A stretch of DNA of 64,000 bases from Pseudomonas sp. Leaf58 (GTDB lineage Bacteria > Pseudomonadota > Gammaproteobacteria > Pseudomonadales > Pseudomonadaceae), in NCBI RefSeq assembly GCF_003627215.1, contig NZ_CP032677.1, positions 2,795,501 to 2,859,500 on the forward strand, written 5' to 3'. The notes below the pieces were generated by a model, which was not told where the DNA came from, searched no databases, and saw only the letters and a list, made by a program, of their open reading frames with translations. Each line of letters begins with the position of its first letter. The stretch's first letter is position 1. This document shows, piece by piece, positions 1-7,934 of this stretch. The translations under genes and the position numbers were made by a program.

Positions 1-1227
1 GCCGACGCTGATGCCGGCTACATCCTTGGACAGGCTCAGGCCATAGATGTCGATATTGTCGGCGTAGGCGAACTGGTACGTCGTGCTTTGCAGCGAGTTG
101 TACAGGTTGCCCACTGCGCCCTGGCGGCTGCCCGGCGGGTTGCCGAACGGGCCATTGGCGATGGTCATGCCGCGCGCGTCGAGCCAAGCCTGCGGGAGAA
201 TCTCGGAGGTTTTGCGGTAGTAAAAGCCGAGGGTGCCGCCCAGCCACTCGGGCGACCACTTGGCCATGACGCCCCAGTCGCCACTTTTACCTGGGGTGAG
301 GTCGTGGCCACGGCGGATGGTGGTCAGCGCGCCCTGCACCGGGATCAGCCCTGCAGTACCGGTGTGGCCGAGCAGGAAGCTCTGCGCGCCCTCGCCTACC
401 ACGTCCGAGCCGCCATAGTAGGTACCGGCTTCGGGCAGGCGGGCGGCATCCCAGTCGAAGAAGTACTGGGCGCCAAAGGTCAGTTCGGAGTTGACCAGGA
501 ACGAGGTCGACAACTGGTTGCGCGGCACGAACAGTTCCTTGGCCTCGGTGCCTGGCGAAGCCGCCAGTTTGGCCAGGTCCAGGCCAGACTGCCCGTAGCT
601 TAGCGAGTGCACCGGGTTGAGCAGGGTTTCACCCCAGAACAGGTTGTGCTGGCCCAGCTTGGCACTGACCTGCGAGGCTTCGCCCACGTCACGGCTCATG
701 AACACGAAGGCATCCAGCACTTCACCGGACGGGCCGCTGTAGTAACGCTGGGCGTAGTTGCTCAGGTGCGGGCTGCCCAGTGGCACGCCGGTGCCCGGCA
801 GGCCATTGAGGCTGGGGTTGATGCCCGACTGGTCACCGTTGCCGTTGACGAACGGGTTGCTGTTGGAACCGGTGTTGTCGTAGGCCTTGTCGTACCAGCT
901 GGCGGTGCTGACGCGAAAACCGGTGTTGCCCTGGTAAACCACGTCCAGCTCGGTCAGCAGGTCGACGCGGTTGGTGATGTTGGTGCCGGCCTTGCGGAAG
1001 TTGTAGTCACCGTCGTTGCTGTTGGGCGTGCCCAGCATGCGCTGGTCGGCGCTTTCGGTACGCACGCCGTAGTTGTACTTGACGGTGTTGTCGAAGCGCA
1101 CAGCCCAGCTTTCATTGCCGGTATCCACTTCGAAGGCCTGTGCGGCGGGCAGCGTGAGCAGGCCGATGGCGCAGGCGAGCAGGCAGCGCTGTGGTTTCAC
1201 AGCACGGTGAATGCGGTGTTCAGACAT
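1..1227 (-). CDS. DUF1302 family outer-membrane protein (partial, 3' end outside window)
   Basis: The frame is open from an ATG at 1227 to the left edge, so about 409 codons are present and the C-terminus is missing. The protein begins with a roughly 31-residue signal peptide (basic start, hydrophobic core, AAQA cleavage site). It continues with FEVDTGNESWAVRFDNTVKYN, the usual opening of the DUF1302 family, which are predicted beta-barrel proteins of the outer membrane. Later segments rich in aromatic and Gly residues fit a barrel. It lies 74 bp downstream of the small hydrolase on the same strand and is probably co-transcribed with it. The substrate is unknown; DUF1302 proteins often sit with ester, lipid or aromatic catabolic genes. 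The family assignment is from recall of its N-terminal pattern. An OprD-type porin was considered less likely. Confidence 0.8.
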   Translation of the reverse strand, partial: MSEHRIHRAVKPQRCLLACAIGLLTLPAAQAFEVDTGNESWAVRFDNTVKYNYGVRTESADQRMLGTPNSNDGDYNFRKAGTNITNRVDLLTELDVVYQGNTGFRVSTASWYDKAYDNTGSNSNPFVNGNGDQSGINPSLNGLPGTGVPLGSPHLSNYAQRYYSGPSGEVLDAFVFMSRDVGEASQVSAKLGQHNLFWGETLLNPVHSLSYGQSGLDLAKLAASPGTEAKELFVPRNQLSTSFLVNSELTFGAQYFFDWDAARLPEAGTYYGGSDVVGEGAQSFLLGHTGTAGLIPVQGALTTIRRGHDLTPGKSGDWGVMAKWSPEWLGGTLGFYYRKTSEILPQAWLDARGMTIANGPFGNPPGSRQGAVGNLYNSLQSTTYQFAYADNIDIYGLSLSKDVAGISVG

Positions 1228-1301
1228 TACGATGGCTCCACGTATTGTTATTGTTTTCTACGCCGCCCGTCTTTTGCGGGCGTGGCTGGGGCGTCCATGC
1301 G

Positions 1302-1880
1302 CTATAGCGGGTTGCGGTTGTCCAGTCGGCGGACCAGGGCTTCGGCCAGCGGCCAATGGCCGAAACCGGAAGCCGGGTTAAGGTGGCCGACGGCACCCAA
1401 ACTGATCAGTTCGCTGCCCCAACCGCGGGCCAGCTCTGCAGCAGCGGCGTAGCTGGCCAGGTGATCATCGCTGCTAGCGGCGACAATGCTCGGGAACGGC
1501 AGCGGCGCGGACGGTAGGGGTGACCAGCCGTTCTCGGCCAGGCTGGCCGGGCTTGGATAATGGGCAGGCCAGCGCGCATCGAGGTCCGGCGGGGCCGCCA
1601 GCAGCGCCCCTTTGATGGGCCGCTGATAGCGCGCCGCCCAGTGAGCGACCATCAATACGCCGGCGCTGTGCGCGACCAACACGACCTCGCCGTCGATCTG
1701 CTCCAGTTCGCGCTGGATCGCCTCGACCCGGGCCGTGCAGCTCAGCCCGTCGACCTGCAACGGCGGTACGCTGCGGACCTTGGCCAGGCGGTTGGCGAGG
1801 AGGGTCTGCCAGTGTTCGGCGACATGGTCGCGCAGGCCGGGGACGATCAACACGGTGGCAGTGGTTTGTAGTTTTTCCAC
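1302..1880 (-). CDS. RBBP9/YdeN-type small alpha/beta serine hydrolase
   Basis: A 192-residue protein with the compact alpha/beta-hydrolase fold of the RBBP9/YdeN family. The nucleophile is the Ser in VLVAHSAGV (near residue 72), the acid is probably the Asp pair in ASSDDHLA, and the catalytic His lies in GAVGHLNPASGFGHW. There is no signal peptide, so it should act in the cytoplasm on an ester or similar small substrate. It is the first gene of a minus-strand unit that continues into the DUF1302 protein, and it is divergent from the AraC-type regulator. Tandem 16-bp repeats in the shared upstream region suggest control by that regulator. The natural substrate cannot be read from sequence. 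Confidence 0.85.
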   Translation of the reverse strand: MEKLQTTATVLIVPGLRDHVAEHWQTLLANRLAKVRSVPPLQVDGLSCTARVEAIQRELEQIDGEVVLVAHSAGVLMVAHWAARYQRPIKGALLAAPPDLDARWPAHYPSPASLAENGWSPLPSAPLPFPSIVAASSDDHLASYAAAAELARGWGSELISLGAVGHLNPASGFGHWPLAEALVRRLDNRNPL

Positions 1881-1937
1881 GTTGGAACCTCGTATCGGGT
1901 GCAGCTCTTGAGGTTCACAGTAAACAGCCCGCCCTCG

Positions 1938-1980
1938 GGGTGCTTCACATTGGGCGTCAGGGGCTTTTCATTTGATGACA
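1938..1980. promoter_or_regulatory. Conserved promoter block with AraC-type half site (copy A, site 1)
   Basis: The 16-mer TTTTCATTTGATGACA at 1965-1980 lies between the divergent hydrolase and AraC-type genes. It recurs exactly at 9880-9895, upstream of the quinone oxidoreductase operon. The similarity extends leftward to 1938 (37 of 43 positions identical to 9853-9895). Its position and recurrence suggest an operator for the adjacent AraC-type regulator; that assignment is inference. Confidence 0.6.
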
Positions 1981-2001
1981 ATGGCCGTGCAAGGGCTTTG
2001 C

Positions 2002-2017
2002 TTTTCAATTCATGACA
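2002..2017. promoter_or_regulatory. Second AraC-type half site (copy A, site 2)
   Basis: TTTTCAATTCATGACA differs at two positions from the 16-mer at 1965-1980 and lies in the same orientation, 37 bp further along. Tandem direct repeats of about this size are typical of AraC-family binding. The site is about 70 bp upstream of the regulator's start codon, consistent with control of both divergent genes. Confidence 0.55.
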
Positions 2018-2087
2018 CGCAGTCTATAAACCACAAAACGCATGTCGGCTTGACCCACTACAAAAAACCGCATGGAAAACAACAAAA

Positions 2088-3116
2088 ATGCCTGCCCTAG
2101 TCCGTGCCGCTAGTTTGACCAACTACCTCGAAGTCTCACGCCACCTAGGCCTCAACCCCCATGCGCTGTTGGCACAGGTTGGCCTTAGCGCTGCCATGCT
2201 CGACGACCCTAACCGGCGCATCCCGGTTGCCAGCGTCATTAACTTGCTGGAGGCCTCTGCCAGCGCTACCCGCTGCGAAAGTTTTGGCCTGCGCATGGCC
2301 GAATTGCGCCAATTGTCGGATTTCGGTGAAATCAGCCTGCTGCTCAGCCACCAGCGCAACCTGCGCGATGCCCTGCAGGTGATCGTGCAGTACCGCCACC
2401 TGCTCAATGACGCCCTGGCCATTCATATCGAGGAAGCCGGCAAGACCGTGGTCATTCGCGAAGAGGTGATCAATGAGCGCGCGCCGTGCAGCCGCCAGGC
2501 CACTGAGCTGGCGATTGGTGTGATGATGCGCCTGTGTGCGGCGTTGCTGGGTGCCCACTGGCACCCGATCAGCGCCAACTTCACCCACGTGGCCCCTGCC
2601 GACCTGGCCACCCACCGGCGCATCTTTGGCTGCACGCTGGTGTTCGGCAGTGAGTTCAACGGCATCGTCTGCCCGGCTGCCGACCTCGACAGCGCCAGCC
2701 CACAGGCCAACGAAGCCATGGCACGCCTGGCGCAGCGCTATCTGGACACCCTGCCGGCCAGTGGTGTGCCGTCGCTGGAGCTGGAACTGCGCAAGACCAT
2801 CTACCTGCTGCTGCCTATGGGCCGCGCGACCATTGAGCAGGTGGCGCAGTCCCAGGGCATAAACGTGCGCACCCTGCAGCGGCGCCTGGAGGAAGGCGGG
2901 TTAACCTTCAAGGACTTGATCAACAGCGTGCGCCGTGACCTGGTGATGCGCTACCTGGAAAACCCCGGCTATTCGCTGGGGCGCATCGCCGACATGCTCG
3001 GCTACTCGATGCCCAGCTCGTTTACTCGTTGGTTCATCGCCCAGTTCGGCATGCCGCCGGCCAGCTGGCGGGCGCAGAATGCTGATCAGGTTACGTCAGG
3101 GCCGCCAGGCGTTTGA
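2088..3116 (+). CDS. AraC-family regulator with N-terminal arabinose-binding-like domain
   Basis: A 342-residue transcriptional regulator. Residues about 20-200 match the pattern of the OruR/ArgR-like AraC subgroup (Arabinose_bd, PF12625), a ligand-sensing domain. The C-terminal 100 residues carry two helix-turn-helix units: GRATIEQVAQSQGINVRTLQ, and SLGRIADMLGYSMPSSFTRWF with the terminal FGMPPASWR. It is transcribed away from the hydrolase/DUF1302 unit. Tandem 16-bp repeats in the shared spacer and an identical copy upstream of the operon starting at 9777 make it the best candidate regulator for both. The inducer is unknown. Confidence 0.9.
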   Translation: MPALVRAASLTNYLEVSRHLGLNPHALLAQVGLSAAMLDDPNRRIPVASVINLLEASASATRCESFGLRMAELRQLSDFGEISLLLSHQRNLRDALQVIVQYRHLLNDALAIHIEEAGKTVVIREEVINERAPCSRQATELAIGVMMRLCAALLGAHWHPISANFTHVAPADLATHRRIFGCTLVFGSEFNGIVCPAADLDSASPQANEAMARLAQRYLDTLPASGVPSLELELRKTIYLLLPMGRATIEQVAQSQGINVRTLQRRLEEGGLTFKDLINSVRRDLVMRYLENPGYSLGRIADMLGYSMPSSFTRWFIAQFGMPPASWRAQNADQVTSGPPGV

Positions 3117-3129
3117 CTTGAGATTTGTG

Positions 3130-3400
3130 GTGGCTTTGAGATCGAGCGCCGCCCGCGCGGCGCTTCGCGGCACAAGGCCGCTCCCACATCTGTTTCTGGC
3201 CAATGACTCCTGTGCCAGGTGGGTTGCAGCCTTGGTGCATGCCTTGATACTGATGAACAGCAGCAGCGCAACCTTCGATATCAAGTGGAACAAACAAGGC
3301 GGCCAGAGGTGACCTCACAGGAGTGACTGGCCCCAAACAGATGTGGGAGCGGCCTTGTGCCGCGAAGCGCCGCGCAGGCGGCGCTCGATCTCACAGGCAC
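3130..3400. repeat. Long inverted repeat built from REP-like arms
   Basis: Arms at about 3130-3216 and 3316-3400 are near-perfect reverse complements, flanking about 100 bp. Each contains a GCGCCGC..GCGGCGCTTCGCGGC palindrome followed by AAGGCCGCTCCCACA, a variant of the Pseudomonas REP element. The element fills the convergent spacer between the AraC-type gene and the YeiH-type gene, where it could end transcription from both sides. Short ORFs inside it are shadows. Confidence 0.8.
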
Positions 3401-3409
3401 CACAATGCC

Positions 3410-4426
3410 TCAAGCCGACCCCACCCAGTGCATCAGCGCCAGCACCAGCAGCACCAGAAACACACTTTCCCCGACCATCAGCGCGATGGGTTTGAGCCCA
3501 ACCGACGCCAGCGCCTTGAGCTGGGTTTTCATACCCAGGGCACTGATCGCCACCACCAGGCAGCCACGCGACAGTTCATTGATACCGCCCTGCACGGCCA
3601 CCGGTACCCACCCGCTGCTGTTAACGCAGGCCAGCAGCAGAAAGCCGACGGCAAACCATGGCAACAAGGGCGGCCGCTGGCCACCGGTCTCGAGGCCTTG
3701 GCGACGGGTAATCATTGCCGCACAGACAATCACCGGCAACAGCATGGCCACCCGCATCAGCTTCACCACCGTGGCAATATCACCGGTTTCGGTAGACATG
3801 CTATAGCCCGCCCCCACGACCTGGGCCACGTCATGAATGGTCGCGCCGAGAAAGACCCCGGCCTGCGCTGGCGGTAGGTGCAACCACTGGGCGATCATCG
3901 GGTAGAGGATCATCGCCAGGGTCGACAGGGCCGACACGCCGATGACGGTGAACAGGGTTGCATGCTCCTTGCGCGGGTGCTGGGGCAGCGCGGCTGCCAG
4001 CGCCAGCGCGGCCGAGGCACCACAAATGGCCGTGGCACCACCCGTTAGCATGCCGAACAGCCGTGAAAAGCCCAGCGCCTTGGCCACCACCACCGAGACC
4101 AGGATCGTCACCACCACCAGGGTGATGACCAAGGCCACGGGCTTCCAACCCAGGCTGGCGATCTGGTCCAGGGTGATGCGCATGCCCAGCAGCGCTACAC
4201 CCAGGCGCAGTACTGCGCGGGCGGTGAATTCGATGCCGGCCTTGCACGGGCCGTCGACTGCAAGAAAGTTCAGCGCCATCCCCAGCAGCAGGGCAAACAA
4301 CATGACCGGCGCCGCATAGTGCTCGCTGAGAAAGCTGGCGGCAGCGCCGACGATAAGGCTGACTACCACCCCCGGAGCGAGGGTGCGGATACGCTGCTGG
4401 GTAGCGCTTAGTGCCAGTGTGTTCAT
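3410..4426 (-). CDS. YeiH-family putative sulfate/sulfite exporter (UPF0324)
   Basis: A 338-residue polytopic membrane protein with about ten hydrophobic segments. It has typical YeiH-family stretches: PGVVVSLIVGAAASFLSEHY at the N-terminus, AVLRLGVALLGMRIT, GGATAICGASAALA, and GATIHDVAQVVGAGYS. Family members are annotated as sulfate or sulfite exporters on the basis of their context in sulfonate-degrading bacteria. The start codon overlaps the stop of the Rieske gene in an ATGA, so it is translationally coupled and is the last gene of the seven-gene operon. Together with the TauD-like dioxygenase, this suggests removal of inorganic sulfur released from a sulfonated substrate. That link is inference. 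Confidence 0.85.
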   Translation of the reverse strand: MNTLALSATQQRIRTLAPGVVVSLIVGAAASFLSEHYAAPVMLFALLLGMALNFLAVDGPCKAGIEFTARAVLRLGVALLGMRITLDQIASLGWKPVALVITLVVVTILVSVVVAKALGFSRLFGMLTGGATAICGASAALALAAALPQHPRKEHATLFTVIGVSALSTLAMILYPMIAQWLHLPPAQAGVFLGATIHDVAQVVGAGYSMSTETGDIATVVKLMRVAMLLPVIVCAAMITRRQGLETGGQRPPLLPWFAVGFLLLACVNSSGWVPVAVQGGINELSRGCLVVAISALGMKTQLKALASVGLKPIALMVGESVFLVLLVLALMHWVGSA

Positions 4427-4749
4427 TGCCCTGTTTCCTCGCTGTCAAACACGATGTAGACCTGCCCGCCCTGCTGCTCGACCGGGTAACTGGCAACCTT
4501 TAACGCTTTGGAATTGACCAGATAGCCGCTGGCCAGGTCAAAGCGCAGGCCATGCGCGCAGCACTGGATGACACGGCCTTCCAACCGACCGCCGCACAAT
4601 GACGCGCCTTGATGCGGGCAGCTGTCGTCGATGGCATATAGCGCGTCGGCAACGTTAAACAACGCCACGCTGCGCCCTTCACAGGCCAACAGCACGCGGC
4701 CGTTGCGTTCCGGCACTTGGCTGGGGGGCAATGCAATACGCCGGCTCAT
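4423..4749 (-). CDS. Rieske [2Fe-2S] ferredoxin-like protein
   Basis: A 108-residue single-domain Rieske protein. The two cluster-binding motifs are visible: CPHQGA (C44, H46) and CCAHGLRF (C63 or C64 with H66). There is no signal peptide or membrane segment, so it is a soluble electron carrier of the kind that serves ring-hydroxylating dioxygenases or monooxygenases. It overlaps its neighbours by ATGA on both sides (DsbA-like upstream, YeiH-like downstream). No oxygenase alpha subunit or dedicated reductase occurs in the operon, so its partner is unclear. Confidence 0.88.
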   Translation of the reverse strand: MSRRIALPPSQVPERNGRVLLACEGRSVALFNVADALYAIDDSCPHQGASLCGGRLEGRVIQCCAHGLRFDLASGYLVNSKALKVASYPVEQQGGQVYIVFDSEETGQ

Positions 4750-5399
4750 GCCCGTGCAACCTCTTGTAGCGCTTCGGTCATGGCAGCGAACAGCACCTCG
4801 GCAGGTTGCGCGCCAGCAATGAGCGGCCCTTGATTGAAGCGAAAACGCGGCACGGCGCTGCCTGCGCGGCCTGCCCCATCGAGAAACGGGCTGCCGTCGT
4901 CACGCAGGCAGTCGGCGACCTGCACGGCCTCCAACCCGCAATGCTGGGCGATGCCAAGCAACACGCGGCTGTCCCCCAGGTCGCGGCCCTGGTGGAAATA
5001 GGCAATGAACAACTGCGCCAGCAAGGCTTCCAGTTGCGACGCCTGCAGCAACCCGGTAGCCCGCTGCAGCAGCCGGTGAGCATTGCCAGTGTTGGGCATG
5101 CGACGAATACGCGAAAAGTCGATGTCCTCACCTACCACACTGGCAGCAGCGCGCACCTGCGCCTGGCGCTCGCGCACGGCTTGCTCGCTGCCCAGCCGCT
5201 GCAAGTAGAACGCATGGAACGGCAAGCCATTGGCGGGCAAACCAGGCAACAGCTGCACCCCTCGCCATTGCAGTTGCACCTGTACCTGCGGCTGCTCGCG
5301 CTGCAACAGCAACAGGGCAGCCTGCAAGTGCCGCTGGCCAATCAGGCACCAAGGGCAGACAAAATCGAAGAACACCTCGACCGACAACTGCTGTTTCAC
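4746..5399 (-). CDS. DsbA-family oxidoreductase (FrnE / 2-hydroxychromene-2-carboxylate isomerase-like)
   Basis: A 217-residue thioredoxin-fold protein with the active-site motif C15-P-W-C18 inside VEVFFDFVCPWCLIGQRHL, the typical opening of the cytoplasmic FrnE-like DsbA family. There is no signal peptide. The cis-Pro loop is probably near GSAVPRFRFN. Its start overlaps the MFS gene by four bases and its end overlaps the Rieske gene. In related clusters such proteins act as thiol-disulfide oxidoreductases or glutathione-dependent isomerases of catabolic intermediates; which applies here cannot be told. Confidence 0.85.
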   Translation of the reverse strand: MKQQLSVEVFFDFVCPWCLIGQRHLQAALLLLQREQPQVQVQLQWRGVQLLPGLPANGLPFHAFYLQRLGSEQAVRERQAQVRAAASVVGEDIDFSRIRRMPNTGNAHRLLQRATGLLQASQLEALLAQLFIAYFHQGRDLGDSRVLLGIAQHCGLEAVQVADCLRDDGSPFLDGAGRAGSAVPRFRFNQGPLIAGAQPAEVLFAAMTEALQEVARA

Positions 5400-6709
5400 G
5401 GTTTCAACTCCAGGGGTGCGCTGGCATCGTTGTGTGCCGGCGTATGCAGACGCTCCATGTCGCGGTGGTAATGACGTTTGGCCAGGAAAAACACCCCTGC
5501 CGCGCCGATGCTCATCAGCGGCACCAGCTGGAAGGCCGCGTGCAGGCCGATCAGGTCAGAAACCCGCCCGGTAATCAACGGCCCGGTGGCCAGGCCCAAC
5601 AGGTTGTTGGCCAGGGTCAAGGTGGCGAATGCCGTGCCATGCACCGAGGCGTGGGTAAGGTTGGCGACCATGGCACTGGAGGGGCCGTTGGTGCCGGCGG
5701 CTATCATCATGCCCAAGCAGATCAGCACCAGTTGCGCGGTGCCTGCTGGCAGTGCGAAAGCGAGGGACAACAGCGCGCAACTGCCCAGGCAGTAGGCGAT
5801 GGCCAGGCTGATCTTGCGGTCCGGGCGCTGCCGCCCAAGGCGGTCGCAGAGCATGGCGCAGAGGATCATGCCGATGCCGCTGCACAACACGATGACCGCG
5901 GCAATCGCCCCGGCACGGTCAGTGCCCATGGCGTAATAGCGGTTCAGGTAACTGGGCATCCACACGATCACGGTGCCACCGACGAACAGTTGCAGGCCGC
6001 TGCCGACGTAGGCGGCGATAACCGAACGGCTGCTGTACAGGCTACGCAACGGTCGGCTGGCCTTGCCCTGCGACTGCGCGCACTTGGGGGCAATGCGCGC
6101 CTCCTTGACGATCATCGGGTACAGCACTGCCAGCAACAGGCCAAACAATGCCATGCCGGCAAATGCCCAGCGCCAACCCAGGTGCTGGGCCAGCACGCCG
6201 CCCAGGGCCATGCCCAGTACCGAGCCGAACATGCCGCCGGCCATGAACGCACCGGCCAGGGTCGAGCGCATGTCGCGGGGGAACACGGCGACCACCACGG
6301 CGATACCGACACTGCCGTAGGCCGCCTCGCCGACCCCGACCAGAAAACGCGCGACGAACATTTGTGGGTAGTTTTCCGCCAGGGCGCAGCCCAACGTGGC
6401 CAGGCTCCACAGCACCGCCATCAGCACCAGGCTGCGCACCCGGCCAAAGCGGTCGGCCAGCAGCGACAGGGGGAAGGTCAGCAGGCCAACCATCAAGGCG
6501 ACAATGCCGCTGAGCAGGCCAAGCTGGCTGTCGCTCAGTGCCCATTCACCCTTGAGCAGCGGGAATACCGCGTTGAGTACCTGGCGCGACATGTAGTCGG
6601 AGATCAACAGGCCAAAGGTCAGGGCAAAGACTATCCAGGCATAGCGCCGGGGGACGCTGTGGGCGGTGTCGGTGCCGGAATCTTCGGCACTGGCGAGATA
6701 GGTGGCCAT
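5396..6709 (-). CDS. MFS transporter of the catabolic operon
   Basis: The preferred start is the ATG at 6709 (MATYLASAEDSG), preceded by a strong AAGGAGGCAGC ribosome site; a longer frame to 6772 lacks one. The product is about 437 residues with 12 hydrophobic segments. It has the conserved loop 2-3 motif GLLTFPLSLLADRFGRVRSL and resembles aromatic-acid or organic-acid importers of the major facilitator superfamily. It is the fourth gene of the operon, 121 bp downstream of the beta-keto-acid cleavage enzyme and overlapping the DsbA-like gene by ATGA. It probably imports the pathway substrate. Confidence 0.88.
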   Translation of the reverse strand: MATYLASAEDSGTDTAHSVPRRYAWIVFALTFGLLISDYMSRQVLNAVFPLLKGEWALSDSQLGLLSGIVALMVGLLTFPLSLLADRFGRVRSLVLMAVLWSLATLGCALAENYPQMFVARFLVGVGEAAYGSVGIAVVVAVFPRDMRSTLAGAFMAGGMFGSVLGMALGGVLAQHLGWRWAFAGMALFGLLLAVLYPMIVKEARIAPKCAQSQGKASRPLRSLYSSRSVIAAYVGSGLQLFVGGTVIVWMPSYLNRYYAMGTDRAGAIAAVIVLCSGIGMILCAMLCDRLGRQRPDRKISLAIAYCLGSCALLSLAFALPAGTAQLVLICLGMMIAAGTNGPSSAMVANLTHASVHGTAFATLTLANNLLGLATGPLITGRVSDLIGLHAAFQLVPLMSIGAAGVFFLAKRHYHRDMERLHTPAHNDASAPLELKP

Positions 6710-6788
6710 GCTGCCTCCTTGGGTATGGGGCGTGGGTGTTGTTTTTGTTGTTATGGGTAACAGCCAGAGCACATGTTGCTTTTGGTGG

Positions 6789-6819
6789 CCTCTTCGCGGT
6801 CATGCCCGCGAAAAGGCCG
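6789..6819. repeat. Single REP-like palindrome
   Basis: CCTCTTCGCGGTCATGCCCGCGAAAAGG forms a hairpin with about 12 bp of near-perfect stem and matches the P. putida REP core. It lies in the 121-bp spacer between the beta-keto-acid cleavage enzyme and the MFS gene, where it could alter mRNA stability or relative expression of the two halves of the operon. Confidence 0.7.
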
Positions 6820-6830
6820 TGCCTGCGTTG

Positions 6831-7883
6831 TCAGGTACGCTGCGGCACACCCTTCACGCCCGGCTGGCGGTTGGGCGCCATGCCGTTGGCCTTGAGGGTC
6901 TGTTCGATGCTGTCGTACTGCTGCCCAATGCGGTAAATGGCCCGTGCCTCTTTACCGCTGGCAATCTCGCGGCCCAGTTCGTGCGCCACACGCACGGTTT
7001 GCTGGATTTGCTGCACCGAGGTAAAGCGCTTGCCGTGCTGGTCGATGATGGTGTCTTCATTGCCGCAGCGCGGGTGCAGGCCCATGGCCAGGGCCATGGT
7101 GTTGAACGGCAGTACGTTCTTCAGCAGCGATTCGGCGGTCAGGGTGCAACCGTCTGGCGCGCGGTGGATGAAGTTGAAGAAGTTGAACGGGTTGGGGCCG
7201 TCGAAGCCGCCGCCAATGCCGATCCACGTCAAGTTCAGCGGGCCCATGTAGTCACCACGGCGGACGATGCGCTCGAGCGTCTCCAGGGCATGCATGCCAG
7301 TCAGCTGGAAATGCGGCTGGATGTTGCTGGCCTGCAGGCGGCGCAGGTGCTCGCGGACCCACGCCGGGCCGGCCGGTACGGTCATTTCGCTGTAGGCGGC
7401 ATGGATGGCCGGGCTGGCCAGCGAGGTGCCTTCCAGGTACTCCGGGTACAGCAGCTCCATGATGTTCATCTGCGTGGTGTTGATGGCCACGGTCACCTGG
7501 TCGGGGCGTGGCGTCAGCTCGGCGAGCATGTGCCGGGTGTCGTCCGACAGCCATTTGGCCGCCTCGCCTTCGCCTTCGGGGGCGAAGGAAATCGACCCGC
7601 CCACCTGGATGATCATGTCCGGCACCGCTTCGCGCACCCCGGCGATCAGTTCGTTGAACTTGGACAGGCGCTTGGAGCCTTTGCCGTCCAGCTCACGTAC
7701 ATGCAGGTGCAATACCGTGGCGCCTGCCTCGTAGCAGTCGACGGCCTTCTGCACCTGCTCGTCCATGGTCAGCGGAATGTCTTCAGGGAAGTCTTCGGGC
7801 ATCCACTCCGGGCCATAGGGGGCCACGGTGATCACCACCTTTTCCATGTTTTCCGGGTGCAACGAATCGTCGAAGAATTGCAT
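6831..7883 (-). CDS. Beta-keto-acid cleavage enzyme (BKACE, 3-keto-5-aminohexanoate cleavage family)
   Basis: A 350-residue TIM-barrel protein of the BKACE family (PF05853). It opens with MEKVVITVAPYGPEW at residue 13 and carries the metal-binding HLHVRE (H59, H61) plus GLHPRCGNEDT near the C-terminus. These zinc enzymes cleave a 3-keto acid with acetyl-CoA, giving acetoacetate and a new CoA ester. The ATG at 7883 has a GCGAGGA ribosome site. It is the third gene of the operon, behind a TauD-like dioxygenase. The protein is somewhat longer than many family members (about 275-310), with extra sequence at both ends. The actual keto acid is not predictable by eye. Confidence 0.88.
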   Translation of the reverse strand: MQFFDDSLHPENMEKVVITVAPYGPEWMPEDFPEDIPLTMDEQVQKAVDCYEAGATVLHLHVRELDGKGSKRLSKFNELIAGVREAVPDMIIQVGGSISFAPEGEGEAAKWLSDDTRHMLAELTPRPDQVTVAINTTQMNIMELLYPEYLEGTSLASPAIHAAYSEMTVPAGPAWVREHLRRLQASNIQPHFQLTGMHALETLERIVRRGDYMGPLNLTWIGIGGGFDGPNPFNFFNFIHRAPDGCTLTAESLLKNVLPFNTMALAMGLHPRCGNEDTIIDQHGKRFTSVQQIQQTVRVAHELGREIASGKEARAIYRIGQQYDSIEQTLKANGMAPNRQPGVKGVPQRT

Positions 7884-7934
7884 GCTGTGGTCCTCGCTAT
7901 TGTTATTGTGCGGGTGCCGCCGATGACGGCAGGC

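Noticed and set aside
1..1227. OprD-type porin assignment for the left-edge gene
   Set aside because: The mature start FEVDTGNESWAVRFDNTVKYN fits DUF1302 better than OprD.
3079..3877. Several short frames across the long inverted repeat
   Set aside because: They translate REP sequence and change identity between arms; none has a ribosome site or domain.
5432..6760. 442-codon plus-strand open frame
   Set aside because: It mirrors the MFS gene on the other strand; its Gln/His/Ala-rich composition is typical of an antisense shadow.
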